From: Parietaria judaica
Lineage: Eukaryota > Streptophyta > Magnoliopsida > Rosales > Urticaceae
NCBI GenBank assembly: GCA_954871525.1
Contig: OX940865.1
Span: forward strand, 1 to 64,000
DNA length: 64,000 bases
Reading direction: 5' to 3'
Shown: positions 25,075-37,978 of the stretch, in pieces
How positions within the stretch are numbered: position 1 is the first letter of the stretch
Layout of the letters: each line of letters starts with the position of its first letter
Notes under the pieces: generated by a model
Databases searched by the model: none
Told to the model about the DNA's origin: nothing
The model's input: the letters and a program-made list of their open reading frames with translations, nothing else
Made by a program: the position numbers and the translations under genes

Positions 25075-25788
25075 CTTGTTATAGAAACTACGAGATAGTA
25101 CTTTGCGATTTAGGGATTAAAATAAATAAATGAGGTATAAATACACATTGCTAAGAATTTTGAAGTTCATTTTTTGTTTAAAATATCGTTTGATTAGGGT
25201 TGTTTTGGGTAAAATGGGAAAAAGACTCAGTTTTTTTTGGCGCACGCATTATTTGGTGAAACTGGGTTTTTGGAGAGCGTCAAAAACTTTTAATGCCAAA
25301 AATAACCTAGTTTATAACAATACCACCCAGATAAAGGTCTAGCAAGTGAAATTTTATCAAGAACGCATCGTATTTGCTCTCGTAAGAAAACAAATTTTTA
25401 ACACTTGTCGGTAATGATTTTAACATGTTAAATTCTTGGTATACACTCTACGAGATAGTGCTTTGCGATTTAGGGATTAAATAAGTAAATGTGATATAAA
25501 TACACATTAATAAGAATTTTGAAATTCATTTTTTGTTTAAAATATCGTTTGATTATGGTTGTTTTGCGTAAAATGGGAAAAAGACTCAGTTTTTTTTAGC
25601 AAGCATTAATTGGTGAATCAGGGTTTAAAGAGCATAAAAAATTTTAATGCCATAAATAACCCAATTTATAATAATACCACCCAAATAAAGGTCTAGCAAC
25701 TCAAATTTCCTCAAGAACGCATCGTATTTGCTCTCGTAAAAAAACAAATTTTTAACACTTTTCGGTAATGATTTTATCCCGTTAAATG

Positions 25789-28700
25789 CTTGTTATAGAA
25801 ACTACGAGATAGTGCTTCGCGATTTAGGGATTAAAATAAGTAAATGTGGTATAAATACACATTACTAAGAATTTTGAAGTTGATTTTTTGTTTAAAATAT
25901 CGTTTGATTAGGGTTGTTTTGGGTAAAATGGGAAAAAGACTCTGTTTTTTTTGGCGCACGCATTAATTAGTGAAACCGGGTTTTTAAAGAGCGTCAATAA
26001 CTTTTAATGGCAAAAATAACCTAGTTTATAATAATACCACCCAGATAAAGGTCTAGCAACTGAAATTTCATCGATAACGCATCGTATTTCCTCTCGTACG
26101 AAAACCAATTTTTAACACTTGTCGGTAATGATTTTAACATGTCAAATGCTTGGTATAAACTCTACGAGATATTGCGTTGCGATTTAGGGATTAAAATAAG
26201 TAAATGTGATATAAATACACATTAATAAGAATTTTGAAATTCATTTTTTGTTTAAAATATCGTTTGATTAGGGTTGTTTTGCGTAAAATGGGAAAAAGAC
26301 TCTGTTTTTTTTAGCGAGCATTAATTGGTGAATTAGGGTTTTTAAAGAGCGTAAAAAATTTTAATGCCGAAAATAACCCAATTTATAATAATAACACCCA
26401 AATAAAGGTCTAGCAACTGAAATTTCCTCAAGAACGCATCGTATTTGCTTTCGTAAAAAAACAGAGTTCTAACACTTTTTGGTAATGATTTTATCCCGTT
26501 AAATGCTTGTTAGAGAAACTACGAGATTGTGCTTTGTGATATAGGGATTAAAATAAGTAAATGTGGTATAAACACACATTACTAAGAATTTTGAAGTTCA
26601 TTTTTTGTTTAAAATATCGTTTGATTAGGGTTGTTTTGGGTTAAATGGGAAAAAGACTCTGTTTTTTTTGGCGCACGCATTAATTGGTGAAACCGGGTTT
26701 TTAGAGAGCGTAAATAACTTTTAATGCCAAAAATAACCTAGTTTATAATAATACCATCCAGATAAAGGTCTAGCAACTGAAATTTCATCAAGAACGCATC
26801 GTATTGCTCTCGTACGAAAACAAATTTTTAACACTTGTCGGTAATGATTTTAACATGTTAAATGCTTGGTATACACTCTACGAGATAGTGCTTTGCGATT
26901 TAGGAAATAAAATAAGTAAATGTGATATAAATACACATTAATAATAATTTTGAAATTCATTTTTTGTTTAAAATATCGTTTGATTAGGGTTGTTTTGTGT
27001 AAAATGGGAAAAAGACTCAGTTTTTTTTAGCAAGCTTTAATTGGTGAATTAGGGTTTTTAAAGAGCGTCAAAAATTTTAATGCCAAAAATAACCCAATTT
27101 ATAATAATACCACGGAAATAAAGGTCTAGCAACTGAAATTTCCTCAAGAACGCATCGTATTTGCTTTCGTAAAAAAACAAATTTTAACACTTCTCGGTAA
27201 TGATTTTATCCCGTTAAATGCTTGTTATAGAAACTACGAGATAGTGCTTTGCGATTTAGGGATTAAAATAAGTAAATGTGGTATAAATACACATTACTAA
27301 GAATTTTGAAGTTCGTTTTTTGTTTAAAATATCGTTTGATTAGGGTTGTTTTGGGTAAAATGGGAAAAAGACTCTGTTTTTTTTGGCGCACCCATTAATT
27401 GGTGAAACCGGGTTTTTAGAGAGCGTCAATAACTTTTAATGCCAAAAATAACCTAGTTTATAATAATATCACCCAGATAAAGGTCTAACAACTGAAATTT
27501 CATCAAGAACGCATCGTATTTGCTCTCGTACGAAAACCAATTTTTAACACTTGTCGGTAATGATTTTAACCTGTTAAATGCTTGGTATACACTCTACGAG
27601 ATAGTGCTTTGCGATTTATGAATTAAAATAAGTAAATGTGATATAAATACACATTAATAATAATTTTGAAATTCATTTTTTGCTTAAAATATCGTTTGAT
27701 TAGGGCTGTTGTGCGTAAAATGGGAAAAAGACTCAGTTTTTTTTTAGCAAGCATTAATTGGTGAATTAGAGTTTTTAAAGAGCGTAAAAAATTTTAATGC
27801 CGAAAATAACCAAATTTATAATAATAACACCCAAATAAAGGTCTAGCAACTGAAATTTCCTCAAGAACGCATCGTATTTGCTTTCGTAAAAAAACAGAGT
27901 TTTAACACTTTTTGGTAATGATTTTATCCCGTTAAATGCTTGTTATAGAAACTACGAGATAGTGCTTTGCGATTTAGGGATTAAAATAAGTAAATGTGGT
28001 ATAAATACACATTACTAAGAATTTTTAAGTTCATTTTTTGTTTAAAATATCGTTTGATTAGGGTTGTTCTGGGTAAAATGGGAAATAGACTCTGTTTTTT
28101 TTGGCGCACGCATTAATTGGTGAAACCGGGTTTTTAGAGAGCGTCAATAACTTTTAATGCCAAAAATAACCTAGTTTATAATAATACCATCCAGATAAAG
28201 GTTTAGCAACTGAAATTTCATCAAGAACGCATCGTATTGCTCTCGTACGAAAACCAATTTTTAACACTTGTCGGTAATGATTTTAACATGTTAAATGCTT
28301 GGTATACACTCTACGAGATAGTGCTTTGCGATTTAGGAAATAAAATAAGTAAATGTGATATAAATACACATTAATAATAATTTTGAAATTCATTTCTTGT
28401 TTAAAATATCGTTTGATCAGGGTTGTTTTGTGTAAAATGGGAAAAAGACTCAGTTTTTTTTAGCAAGCATTAATTGGTGAATTAGGGTTTTTAAAGAGCG
28501 TCAAAAATTTTAATGCCAAAAATAACCCAATTTATAATAATAACACCCAAATAGGTCTAGCAACTGAAATTTCCTCAAGAACGCATCGTATTTGCTTTCG
28601 TAAAAAAACAGAGTTTTAACACTTTTTGGTAATGATTTTATCCTGTTAAATGCTTGTTATAGAAACTACGAGATAGTGCTTTGCGATTTAGGGATTAAAA

Positions 28701-31700
28701 TAAGTAAATGTGATATAAATACACATTACTAAGAATTTTGAAGTTCATTTTTTGTTTAAAATATCGTTTGATTAGGGTTGGTTTAGGTAAAATGGGAAAA
28801 ACACTCTGTTTTTTTTATGCGCACGCATTAATTGATGAAACTGGGTTTTTAGAGAGCGTCAAAAACTTTTAATGCAAAAAATAACCTAGTTTATAATAAT
28901 ACCACCCAGATAAAGGTCTAGCAACTGAAATTTCATCAAGAACGCATCGTATTTTCTTTCGTACGAAAACAAATTTTTAACACTTGTCGGTAATCATTTT
29001 AACATGTTAAATACTTGGTATAAAGTCTACGAGATAGTGCTTTGCGATTTAGGGATTAAAATAAGTAAATGTGATATAAATACACATTAATAAGACTTTT
29101 GAAATTCATTTTTTGTTTAAAATATCGTTTGATTAGGGTTGTTTTGCGTAAAATGGGAAAAAGGCTCAGTTTTTTTTTAGCAAGCATTAATTGGTGAATT
29201 AGGGTTTTTAAAGAGCGTCAAAAAATTATAATGCCAAAAATAACCTAATTTATAATAATAACACCCAAATAGGTCTAGCAAGTGAAATTTCCTCAAGAAC
29301 GCATCGTATTTGCTTTCGTAAAAAAACAAATTTTTAATACTTTTCTGTAATGATTTTATCCCGTTAAATGCTTGTTATAGAAACTACGAGATAGTGCTTT
29401 GCGATTTAGGGATTAAAATAAGTAAATGTGGTATAAATACACATTACTAAGAATTTTGAAGTTCATTTTTTGTTTAAAATATCGTTTGATTACGGTTGTT
29501 TTGGGTAAAATGGGAAAAAGACTCTGTTTTTTTTGGCGCACGCATTAATTGGTGAAACCGGGTTTTTAAAGAGCGTCAATAACTTTTAATGGCAAAAATA
29601 ACCTAGTTTATAATAATACCACCCAGATAAAGGTCTAGCAACTGAAATTTCATCGAGAACGCATCTTATTTGCTCTCGTACGAAAACCAATTTTTAACAC
29701 TTGTCGGTAATGATTTTAACATGTCAAATGCTTGGTATATACTCTACGAGATACTGCGTTGCGATTTAGGGATTAAAATAAGTAAATGTGATATAAATAC
29801 ACATTAATAAGAATTTTGAAATTCATTTTTTGTTTAAAATATCGTTTGATTAGGGTTGTTTTTTTGTAAAATGGGAAAAAGACTCAGTTTTTTTTAGCAA
29901 GCATTAATTGGTGAATTAGGGTTTTTAAAGAGCGTCAAAAGTTTTAATGCCAAAAATAACCCAATTTATAATAATAACACCCAAATAAAGGTCTAGCAAC
30001 TGAAATTTCCTCAAGAACGCATCGTCTTTGCTCTCGTAAAAAAACTAATTTTTAACACTTTTCGGTAATGATTTTATCCCGTTAAATGCCTTTTATAGAA
30101 ACTACGAGATAGTGCTTCGCGATTTAGGGATTAAAATAAGTAAATGTGGTATAAATACACATTGCTAAGAATTTCGAAGTTCATTTTTTGTTTAAAATAT
30201 CGTTTGATTAAGGTTGTTTTGTGTAAAATAGGAAAAAGACTGTTTTTTTTGGCGCACGCATTAATTGGTGAAACCGGGTTTTTGGAGAGCGTCAAAAACT
30301 TTTAATGCCAAAAATAACCTAGTTTATAACAATACCACCCAGATAAAGGTCTAGCAACTGAAATTTTATCAATAACGCATCGTATTTGCTCTCGTAAGAA
30401 AACCAATTTTTTACACTTTTCGGTAATTATTTTAACCCGTTAAATGCTTGGTATAGAAACTACGAGATGGTGCTTTGCGATTTAGGGACTAAAATAAGTA
30501 TATGTGGTTTAAATACACATTAATAAGAATTTTGCAATTCATTTTTTGTTTCAAATATCGTTTTTTAAAGGTTGTTTTGCATAAAAAGGGAAAAAGACTT
30601 GGTTTTTTTTTAGCAAGCATTAATTGGTGAATTAGGGTTTTTAAAGAGCTTCAAAAGTTTTAATGCCAAAAATAACCCAATTTATAATAATAACACCCAA
30701 ATAAAGGTCTAGAAACTGAAATTTCCTCAAGAACGCATCGTATTTCCTCTCGTAAAAAAACAAATTTTTAACACTTTTCGGTAATGATTTTATCCCGTTA
30801 AATGCTTGTTATAGAAACTATGAGATAGTACTTTGCGATTTAGGGATTAAAATAAATAAATGTGGTATAAATACACATTGCTAAGAATTTTGAAGTTCAT
30901 TTTTTGTTTAAAATATCGTTTGATTAGGGTTGTTTTGGGTAAAATGGGAAAAAGACTCTGTTTTTTTTGGCGCACGCATTAATTGGTGAAACCGGATTTT
31001 TAGAGAGCGTAAATAACTTTTAATGCCAAAAATAACCTAGTTTATAATAATACCATCCAGATAAAGGTCTAGCAACTGAAATTTCATCAAGAACGCATCG
31101 TATTGCTCTCGTACGAAAACCAATTTTTAACACTTGTCGGTAATGATTTTAACATGTTAAATGCTTGGTATACACTCTACGAGATAGTGCTTTGCGATTT
31201 AGGAAATAAAATAAGTAAATGTGATATAAATACACATTCATAATAATTTTGAAATTAATTTTTGTTTAAAATATCGTTTGATTTGGGTTGTTTTGCGTAA
31301 AATGGGAAAAAGACTCAGTTTTTTTTAGCAAGCTTTAATTGGTGAATTAGGGTTTTTAAAGAGCGTCAAAAATTTTAATGCCAAAAATAACCCAATTTAT
31401 AATAATAACACCCAAATAAAGGTCTAGCAACTGAAATTTCCTCAAGAACGCATCGTATTTGCTTTCGTAAAAAAACAAATTTTTAACACTTCTCGGTAAT
31501 GATTTTATCCCGTTAAATGCTTGTTATAGAAACTACGAGATAGTTCTTTGCGATTTAGGGATTAAAATAAGTAAATGTGGTATAAATACACATTACTAAG
31601 AATTTTCAAGTTCGTTTTTTGTTTAAAATATCGTTTGATTAGGGTTGTTTTGGGTAAAATGGGAAAAAGACTCTGTTTTTTTTGGCGCACCCATTAATTG

Positions 31701-34700
31701 GTGAAACCGGGTTTTTAGAGAGCGTCAATAACTTTTAATGCCAAAAATAACCTAGCTTATAATAATATCACCCAGAAAAAGGTCTAACAACTGAAATTTC
31801 ATCAAGAACGCATCGTATTTGCTCTCGTACGAAAACCAATTTTTAACACTTGTCGGTAATGATTTTAACATGTTAAATGCTTGGTATACACTCTACGAGA
31901 TAGTGCTTTGAGATTTAGGAATTAAAATAAGTCTATGTGATATAAATACACATTAATAATATTTTTGAAATTCATTTTTTGCTTAAAATATCGTTTGATT
32001 AGGGTTGTTTTGCGTAAAATGGGAAAAAGACTCAATTTTTTTTTAGCAAGCATTAATTGGTGAATTAGGGTTTTTAAAGAGCGTAAAAAATTTTAATGCC
32101 GAAAATAACCCAATTTATAATAATAACGCCCAAATAAAGGTCTAGCAACTGAAATTTCCTCAAGAACGCATCGTATTTGCTTTCGTAAAAAAACAGAGTT
32201 CTAACACTTTTTGGTAATGATTTTATCCCGTTAAATGCTTGTTAGAGAAACTACGAGATTGTGCTTTGTGATATAGGGATTAAAATAAGTAAATGTGGTA
32301 TAAACACACATTACTAAGAATTTTGAAGTTCATTTTTTGTTTAAAATATCGTTTGATTAGGGTTGTTTTGGGTAAAATGGGAAAAAGACTCTGTTTTTTT
32401 TGGCGCACGCATTAATTGGTGAAACCGGATTTTTAGAGAGCGTAAATAACTTTTAATGCCAAAAATAACCTAGTTTATAATAATACCATCCAGATAAAGG
32501 TCTAGCAACTGAAATTTCATCAAGAACGCATCGTATTGCTCTCGTACGAAAACCAATTTTTAACACTTGTCGGTAATGATTTTAACATGTTAAATGCTTG
32601 GTATACACTCTACGAGATAGTGCTTTGCGATTTAGGAAATAAAATAAGTAAATGTGATATAAATACACATTAATAATAATTTTGAAATTAATTTTTTGTT
32701 TAAAATATCGTTTGATTAGGGTTGTTTTGCGTAAAATGGGAAAAAGACTCAGTTTTTTTTAGCCAGCTTTAATTGGTGAATTAGGGTTTTTAAAGAGCGT
32801 AAAAAATTTTAATGCCAAAAATAACCCAATTTATAATAATACCACGGAAATAAAGGTCTAGCAACTTAAATTTCATCAAGAACGCATCGTATTTGCTCTC
32901 GTAAAAAAACAAATTTTTAACACTTTTCGGTAATGATTTTATCCCGTTAAATGCTTGTTATAGAAACTACGAGATAGTTCTTTGCGATTTAGGGATTAAA
33001 ATAAGTAAATGTGGTATAAATACACATTACTAAGAATTTTTAAGTTCGTTTTTTGTTTAAAATATCGTTTGATTAGGGTTGTTTTGGGTAAAATGGGAAA
33101 AAGACTCTGTTTTTTTTGGCGCACGCATTAATTGGTGAAACCGGGTTTTTAGAGAGCGTCAAAAACTTTTAATGCAAAAAATAACCTAGTTTATAATAAT
33201 ACCACCCAGAAAAAGGTCTAACAACTGAAATTTCATCAAGAACGCATCGTATTTGCTCTCGTACGAAAACCAATTTTTAACACTTGTCCGTAATGATTTT
33301 AACATGTTAAATGCTTGGTATACACTCTACGAGATAGTGCTTTGCGATTTAGGGATTAAAATAAGTAAATGTGATATAAATACACATTAATAATAGTTTT
33401 GAAGTTCATTTTTTGTTTAAAATATCGTTTGATTAGGGTTGTTTTGCGTAAAATGGGAAAAAGACTCAATTTTTTTTTAGCACGCATTAATTGGTGAATT
33501 AGGGTTTTTAAAGAGCGTAAAAAACTTTTAATGCCAAAAATAACCCAATTTATAATAATAACGCCCAAATAAAGGTCTAGCAACTGAAATTTCCTCAAGA
33601 ACGCATCGTATTTGCTTTCGTAAAAAAACAGAGTTCTAACACTTTTTGGTAATGATTTTATCCCGTTAAATGCTTGTTAGAGAAACTACGAGATTGTGCT
33701 TTGTAATATAGGGATTAAAATAAGTAAATGTGATATAAATACACATTACTAAGAATTTTGAAGTTCATTTTTTGTTTAAAATATCGTTTGATTAGGGTTG
33801 TTTTGGGTAAAATGGGAAAAAGACTCTGTTTTTTTTGGCGCACGCATTAATTGGTGAAACTGGGTTTTTAGAGAGCGTCAAAAACTTTTAATGCCAAAAA
33901 TAACCTAGTTTATAATAATACCATCCAGATAAAGGTCTAGCAACTGAAATTTCATTAAGAACGCATCGTATTTGCTCTCGTTAGAAAACCAATTTTTAAC
34001 ACTTTTCGGTAATGATTTTAACATGTTAAATGCTTGGTATACACTCTACGAGATAGTGCTTTGCGATTTAGGAAATAAAATAAGTAAATGTGATATAAAT
34101 ACACATTAATAATAATTTTGAAATTAATTTTTTGTTTAAAATATCGTTTGATTAGGGTTGTTTTGCGTAAAATGGGAAAAAGACTCAGTTTTTTTTAGCC
34201 AGCTTTAATTGGTGAATTAGGGTTTTTAAAGAGCGTCAAAAATTTTAATGCCAAAAATAACCCAATTTATAATAATACCACGGAAATAAAGGTCTAGCAA
34301 CTTAAATTTCATCAAGAACGCATCGTATTTGCTTTCGTAAAAAAACAAATTTTTAACACTTTTCGGTAATGATTTTATCCCGTTAAATGCTTGTTATAGA
34401 AACTTCGAGATAGTGCTTTGCGATTTGGGGATTAAAATAAGTAAATGTGGTATAAATACACATTACTAAGAATTTTTAAGTTATTTTTTTGTTTAAAATA
34501 TCGTTTGATTAGGGTTGTTTTATGTAAAATGGGAAAAAGACTCTGTTTTTTTTATGCGCACGCATTAATTGATGAAACTGGGTTTTTAGAGAGCGTCAAA
34601 AACTTTTAATGCAAAAAATAACCTAGTTTATAATAATACCACCCAGATAAAAGGTCTAGTAACTGAAATTTCATCAAGAACGCATCGTATTTGCTCTCGT

Positions 34701-37700
34701 ACGAAAACCAATTTTTAACACTTGTCCGTAATGATTTTAACATGTTAAATGCTTGGTATACACTCTACGAGATAGTGCTTTGAGATTTAGGAATTAAAAT
34801 AAGTAAATGTGATATAAATACACATTAATAAGATTTTTGAAATTCATTTTTTGTTTAAAATATCGTTTGATTAGGGTTGTTTTGCGTAAAATGGGAAAAA
34901 GACTCAATTTTTTTTTAGCACGCATTAATTGGTGAATTAGGGTTTTTAAAGAGCGTAAAAAACTTTTAATGCCAAAAATAACCCAATTTATAATAATACC
35001 ACCCAAATAAAGGTCTAGCAACTGAAATTTCCTCAAGAACGCATCGTATTTGCTTTCGTAAAAAAACAGAGTTCTAACACTTTTTGGTAATGATTTTATC
35101 CCGTTAAATGCTTGTTAGAGAAACTACGAGATTGTGCTTTGTAATATAGGGATTAAAATAAGTAAATGTGGTATAAACACACATTACTAAGAATTTTGAA
35201 GTTCATTTTTTGTTTAAAATATCGTTTGATTAGGGTTGTTTTGGGTAAAATGGGAAAAAGACTCTGTTTTTTTTGGCGCACGCATTAATTGATGAAACTG
35301 GGTTTTTAGAGAGCGTCAAAAACTTTTAATGCCAAAAATAACCTAGTTTATAATAATACCATCCAGATAAAGGTCTAGCAACTGAAATTTCATCAAGAAC
35401 GCATCGTATTGCTCTCGTACGAAAACCAATTTTTAACACTTGTCGGTAATGATTTTAACATGTTAAATGCTTGGTATACACTCTACGAGATAGTGCTTTG
35501 CGATTTAGGAAATAAAATAAGTAAATGTGATATAAATACACATTAATAATAATTTTTAAGTTCATATTTTGTTTAAAATATCGTTTGATTAGGGTTGTTT
35601 TGCGTAAAATGGGAAAAAGACTCAGTTTTTTTTAGCCAGCTTTAATTGGTGAATTAGGGTTTTTAAAGAGCGTCAAAAATTTTAATGCCAAAAATAACCC
35701 AATTTATAATAATACCACGGAAATAAAGGTCTAGCAACTTAAATTTCATCAAGAACGCATCGTATTTGCTTTCGTAAAAAAACAAATTTTTAACACTTCT
35801 CGGTAATGATTTTATCCCGTTAAATGCTTGTTATAGAAACTACGAGATAGTGCTTTGCGATTTAGGGATTAAAATAAGTAAATGTGGTATAAATACACAT
35901 TACTAAGAATTTTTAAGTTCATTTTTTGTTTAAAATATCGTTTGATTAGGGTTGTTTTAGGTAAAATGGGAAAAAGACTCTGTTTTTTTTGGCGCACGCA
36001 TTAATTGGTGAAACCGGGTTTTTAGAGAGCGTCAAAAACTTTTAATGCCAAAAATAACCTAGTTTATAATAATATCACCCAGAAAAAGGTCTAACAACTG
36101 AAATTTCATCAAGAACGCATCGTATTTGCTCTCATACAAAAACCAATTTTTAACACTTGTCGGTAATGATTTTAACATGTTAAATGCTTGGTATACACTC
36201 TACGAGATAGTGCTTTGAGATTTAGGAATTAAAATAAGTAAATGTGATATAAATACACATTAATAATATTTTTGAAATTCATTTTTTGCTTAAAATATCG
36301 TTTGATTAGGGTTGTTTTGCGTAAAATGGGAAAAAGACTCAATTTTTTTTTAGCAAGCATTAATTGGTGAATTAGGGTTTTTAAAGAGCGTAAAAAACTT
36401 TTAATGCCAAAAATAACCCAATTTATAATAATACCACCCAAATAAAGGTCTAGCAACTGAAATTTCCTCAAGAACGCATCGTATTTGCTTTCGTAAAAAA
36501 ACAGAGTTCTAACACTTTTTGGTAATGATTTTATCCCGTTAAATGCTTGTTAGAGAAACTACGAGATTGTGCTTTGTGATATAGGGATTAAAATAAGTAA
36601 ATGTGGTATAAACACACATTACTAAGAATTTTGAAGTTCATTTTTTGTTTAAAATATCGTTTGATTAGGGTTGTTTTGGGTAAAATGGGAAAAAGACTGT
36701 TTTTTTTGGCGCACGCATTAATTGGTGAAACTGGGTTTTTAGAGAGCGTCAAAAACATTTAATGCCAAAAATAACCTAGTTTATAATAATACCACCCATA
36801 TAAAGGTCTAGCAACTGAAATTTCATCAAGAACGCATCGTATTGCTCTCGTACGAAAACCAATTTTTAACACTTGTCGGTAATGATTTTAACATGTTAAA
36901 TGCTTGGTATACACTCTACGAGATAGTGCTTTGCGATTTAGGAAATAAAATAAGTAAATGTGATATAAATACACATTAATAAGAATTTTTAAGTTCATTT
37001 TTTGTTTAAAATATCGTTTGATTAGGGTTGTTTTGCGTAAAATGGGAAAAAGACTCAGTTTTTTTTAGCCAGCTTTAATTGGTGAATTAGGGTTTTTAAA
37101 GAGCGTAAAAAACTTTTAATGCCAAAAATAACCCAATTTATAATAATAACACCCAAATAAAGGTCTAGCAACTGAAATTTCCTCAAGAACGAATCGTATT
37201 TGCTTTCGTAAAAAAACAAATTTTTAACACTTCTCGGTAATGATTTTATCCCGTTAAATGCTTGTTATAGAAACTACGAGATAGTGCTTTGCGATTTAGG
37301 GATTAAAATAAGTAAATGTGGTATAAATACACATTACTAAGAATTTTCAAGTTCGTTTTTTGTTTAAAATATCGTTTGATTAGGGTTGTTTTGGGTAAAA
37401 TGGGAAAAAGACTCTGTTTTTTTTGGCGCACCCATTAATTGGTGAAACCGGGTTTTTAGAGAGCGTCAATAACTTTTAATGCCAAAAATAACCTAGTTTA
37501 TAATAATATCACCCAGATAAAGGTCTAACAACTGAAATTTCATCAAGAACGCATCGTATTTGCTCTCGTACGAAAACCAATTTTTAACACTTGTCGGTAA
37601 TGATTTTAACATGTTAAATGCTTGGTATACACTCTACGAGATAGTGCTTTGCGATTTATGAATTAAAATAAGTAAATGTGATATAAATACACATTAATAA

Positions 37701-37978
37701 TAATTTTGAAATTCATTTTTTGCTTAAAATATCGTTTGATTAGGGCTGTTGTGCGTAAAATGGGAAAAAGACTCAGTTTTTTTTTAGCCAGCTTTAATTG
37801 GTGAATTAGGGTTTTTAAAGAGCGTAAAAAATTTTAATGCCAAAAATAACCCAATTTATAATAATACCACGGAAATAAAGGTCTAGCAACTGAAAATTCA
37901 TCAAGAACGCATCGTATTTGCTTTCGTAAAAAAACAGAGTTTTAACACTTTTCGGAAATGATTTTATCCCGTTAAATT
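25789..37978. repeat. Tetrameric higher-order repeat domain (about 1,435 bp)
   Basis: Starts: A 25789, B 26149, A 26506, B 26865, A 27221, B 27581, A 27939, B 28298, A 28653, B 29014, A 29371, B 29731, A 30089, B 30447, A 30805, B 31164, A 31520, B 31880, A 32238, B 32597, A 32954, B 33314, A 33673, B 34033, A 34390, B 34752, A 35111, B 35470, A 35827, B 36187, A 36546, B 36903, A 37261, B 37621. Alternate dimers differ. TTTAGGAAATAAAATAAG marks every second B (at 26901, 28334, 31200, 32633, 34069, 35506, 36939). ACAGAGTTYTAAC marks B tails at 26461, 27894, 28608, 32193, 33628, 35066, 36501 and 37934. The A head CTTGTTAGAGAAAC occurs at 26506, 32238, 33673, 35111 and 36546. The 1,433-1,438-bp spacing is clearest from 31.2 to 37.9 kb. 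Confidence 0.9.
30447..30804. repeat. B-body monomer with a mixed A/B head (copy of 24717)
   Basis: It carries the same hybrid head and private variants as 24717-25074. Flanking sequence matches for about 1.0-1.1 kb in total (about 24170-25230 against 29900-30960). The separation of 5,730 bp equals 16 monomers. Confidence 0.82.

Larger units (their letters stand above)
20769..25788. repeat. Array block 7: dimers interrupted by chimeric monomers
   Basis: Starts: A 20769, B 21130, A 21489, B 21849, chimera 22206, A 22564, B 22922, A 23279, B 23643, B 24000, A 24356, B 24717 (hybrid head), A 25075, B 25435. Around 23.6-24.1 kb the B copies change from GATTATGG to GATTAGGG or, at 24.1 kb, TTTTTTAAAGG. 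This marks the transition between the left and right sub-lineages of the array. Confidence 0.88.

Noticed and set aside
33356..36471. Repeated open frames of about 80 codons on the minus strand (33356-33598, 34794-35036, 36229-36471)
   Set aside because: They are the same satellite stretch read through because local variants remove a stop. They recur with the 1.44-kb HOR period, have no start context or domain, and are interrupted in most other copies.
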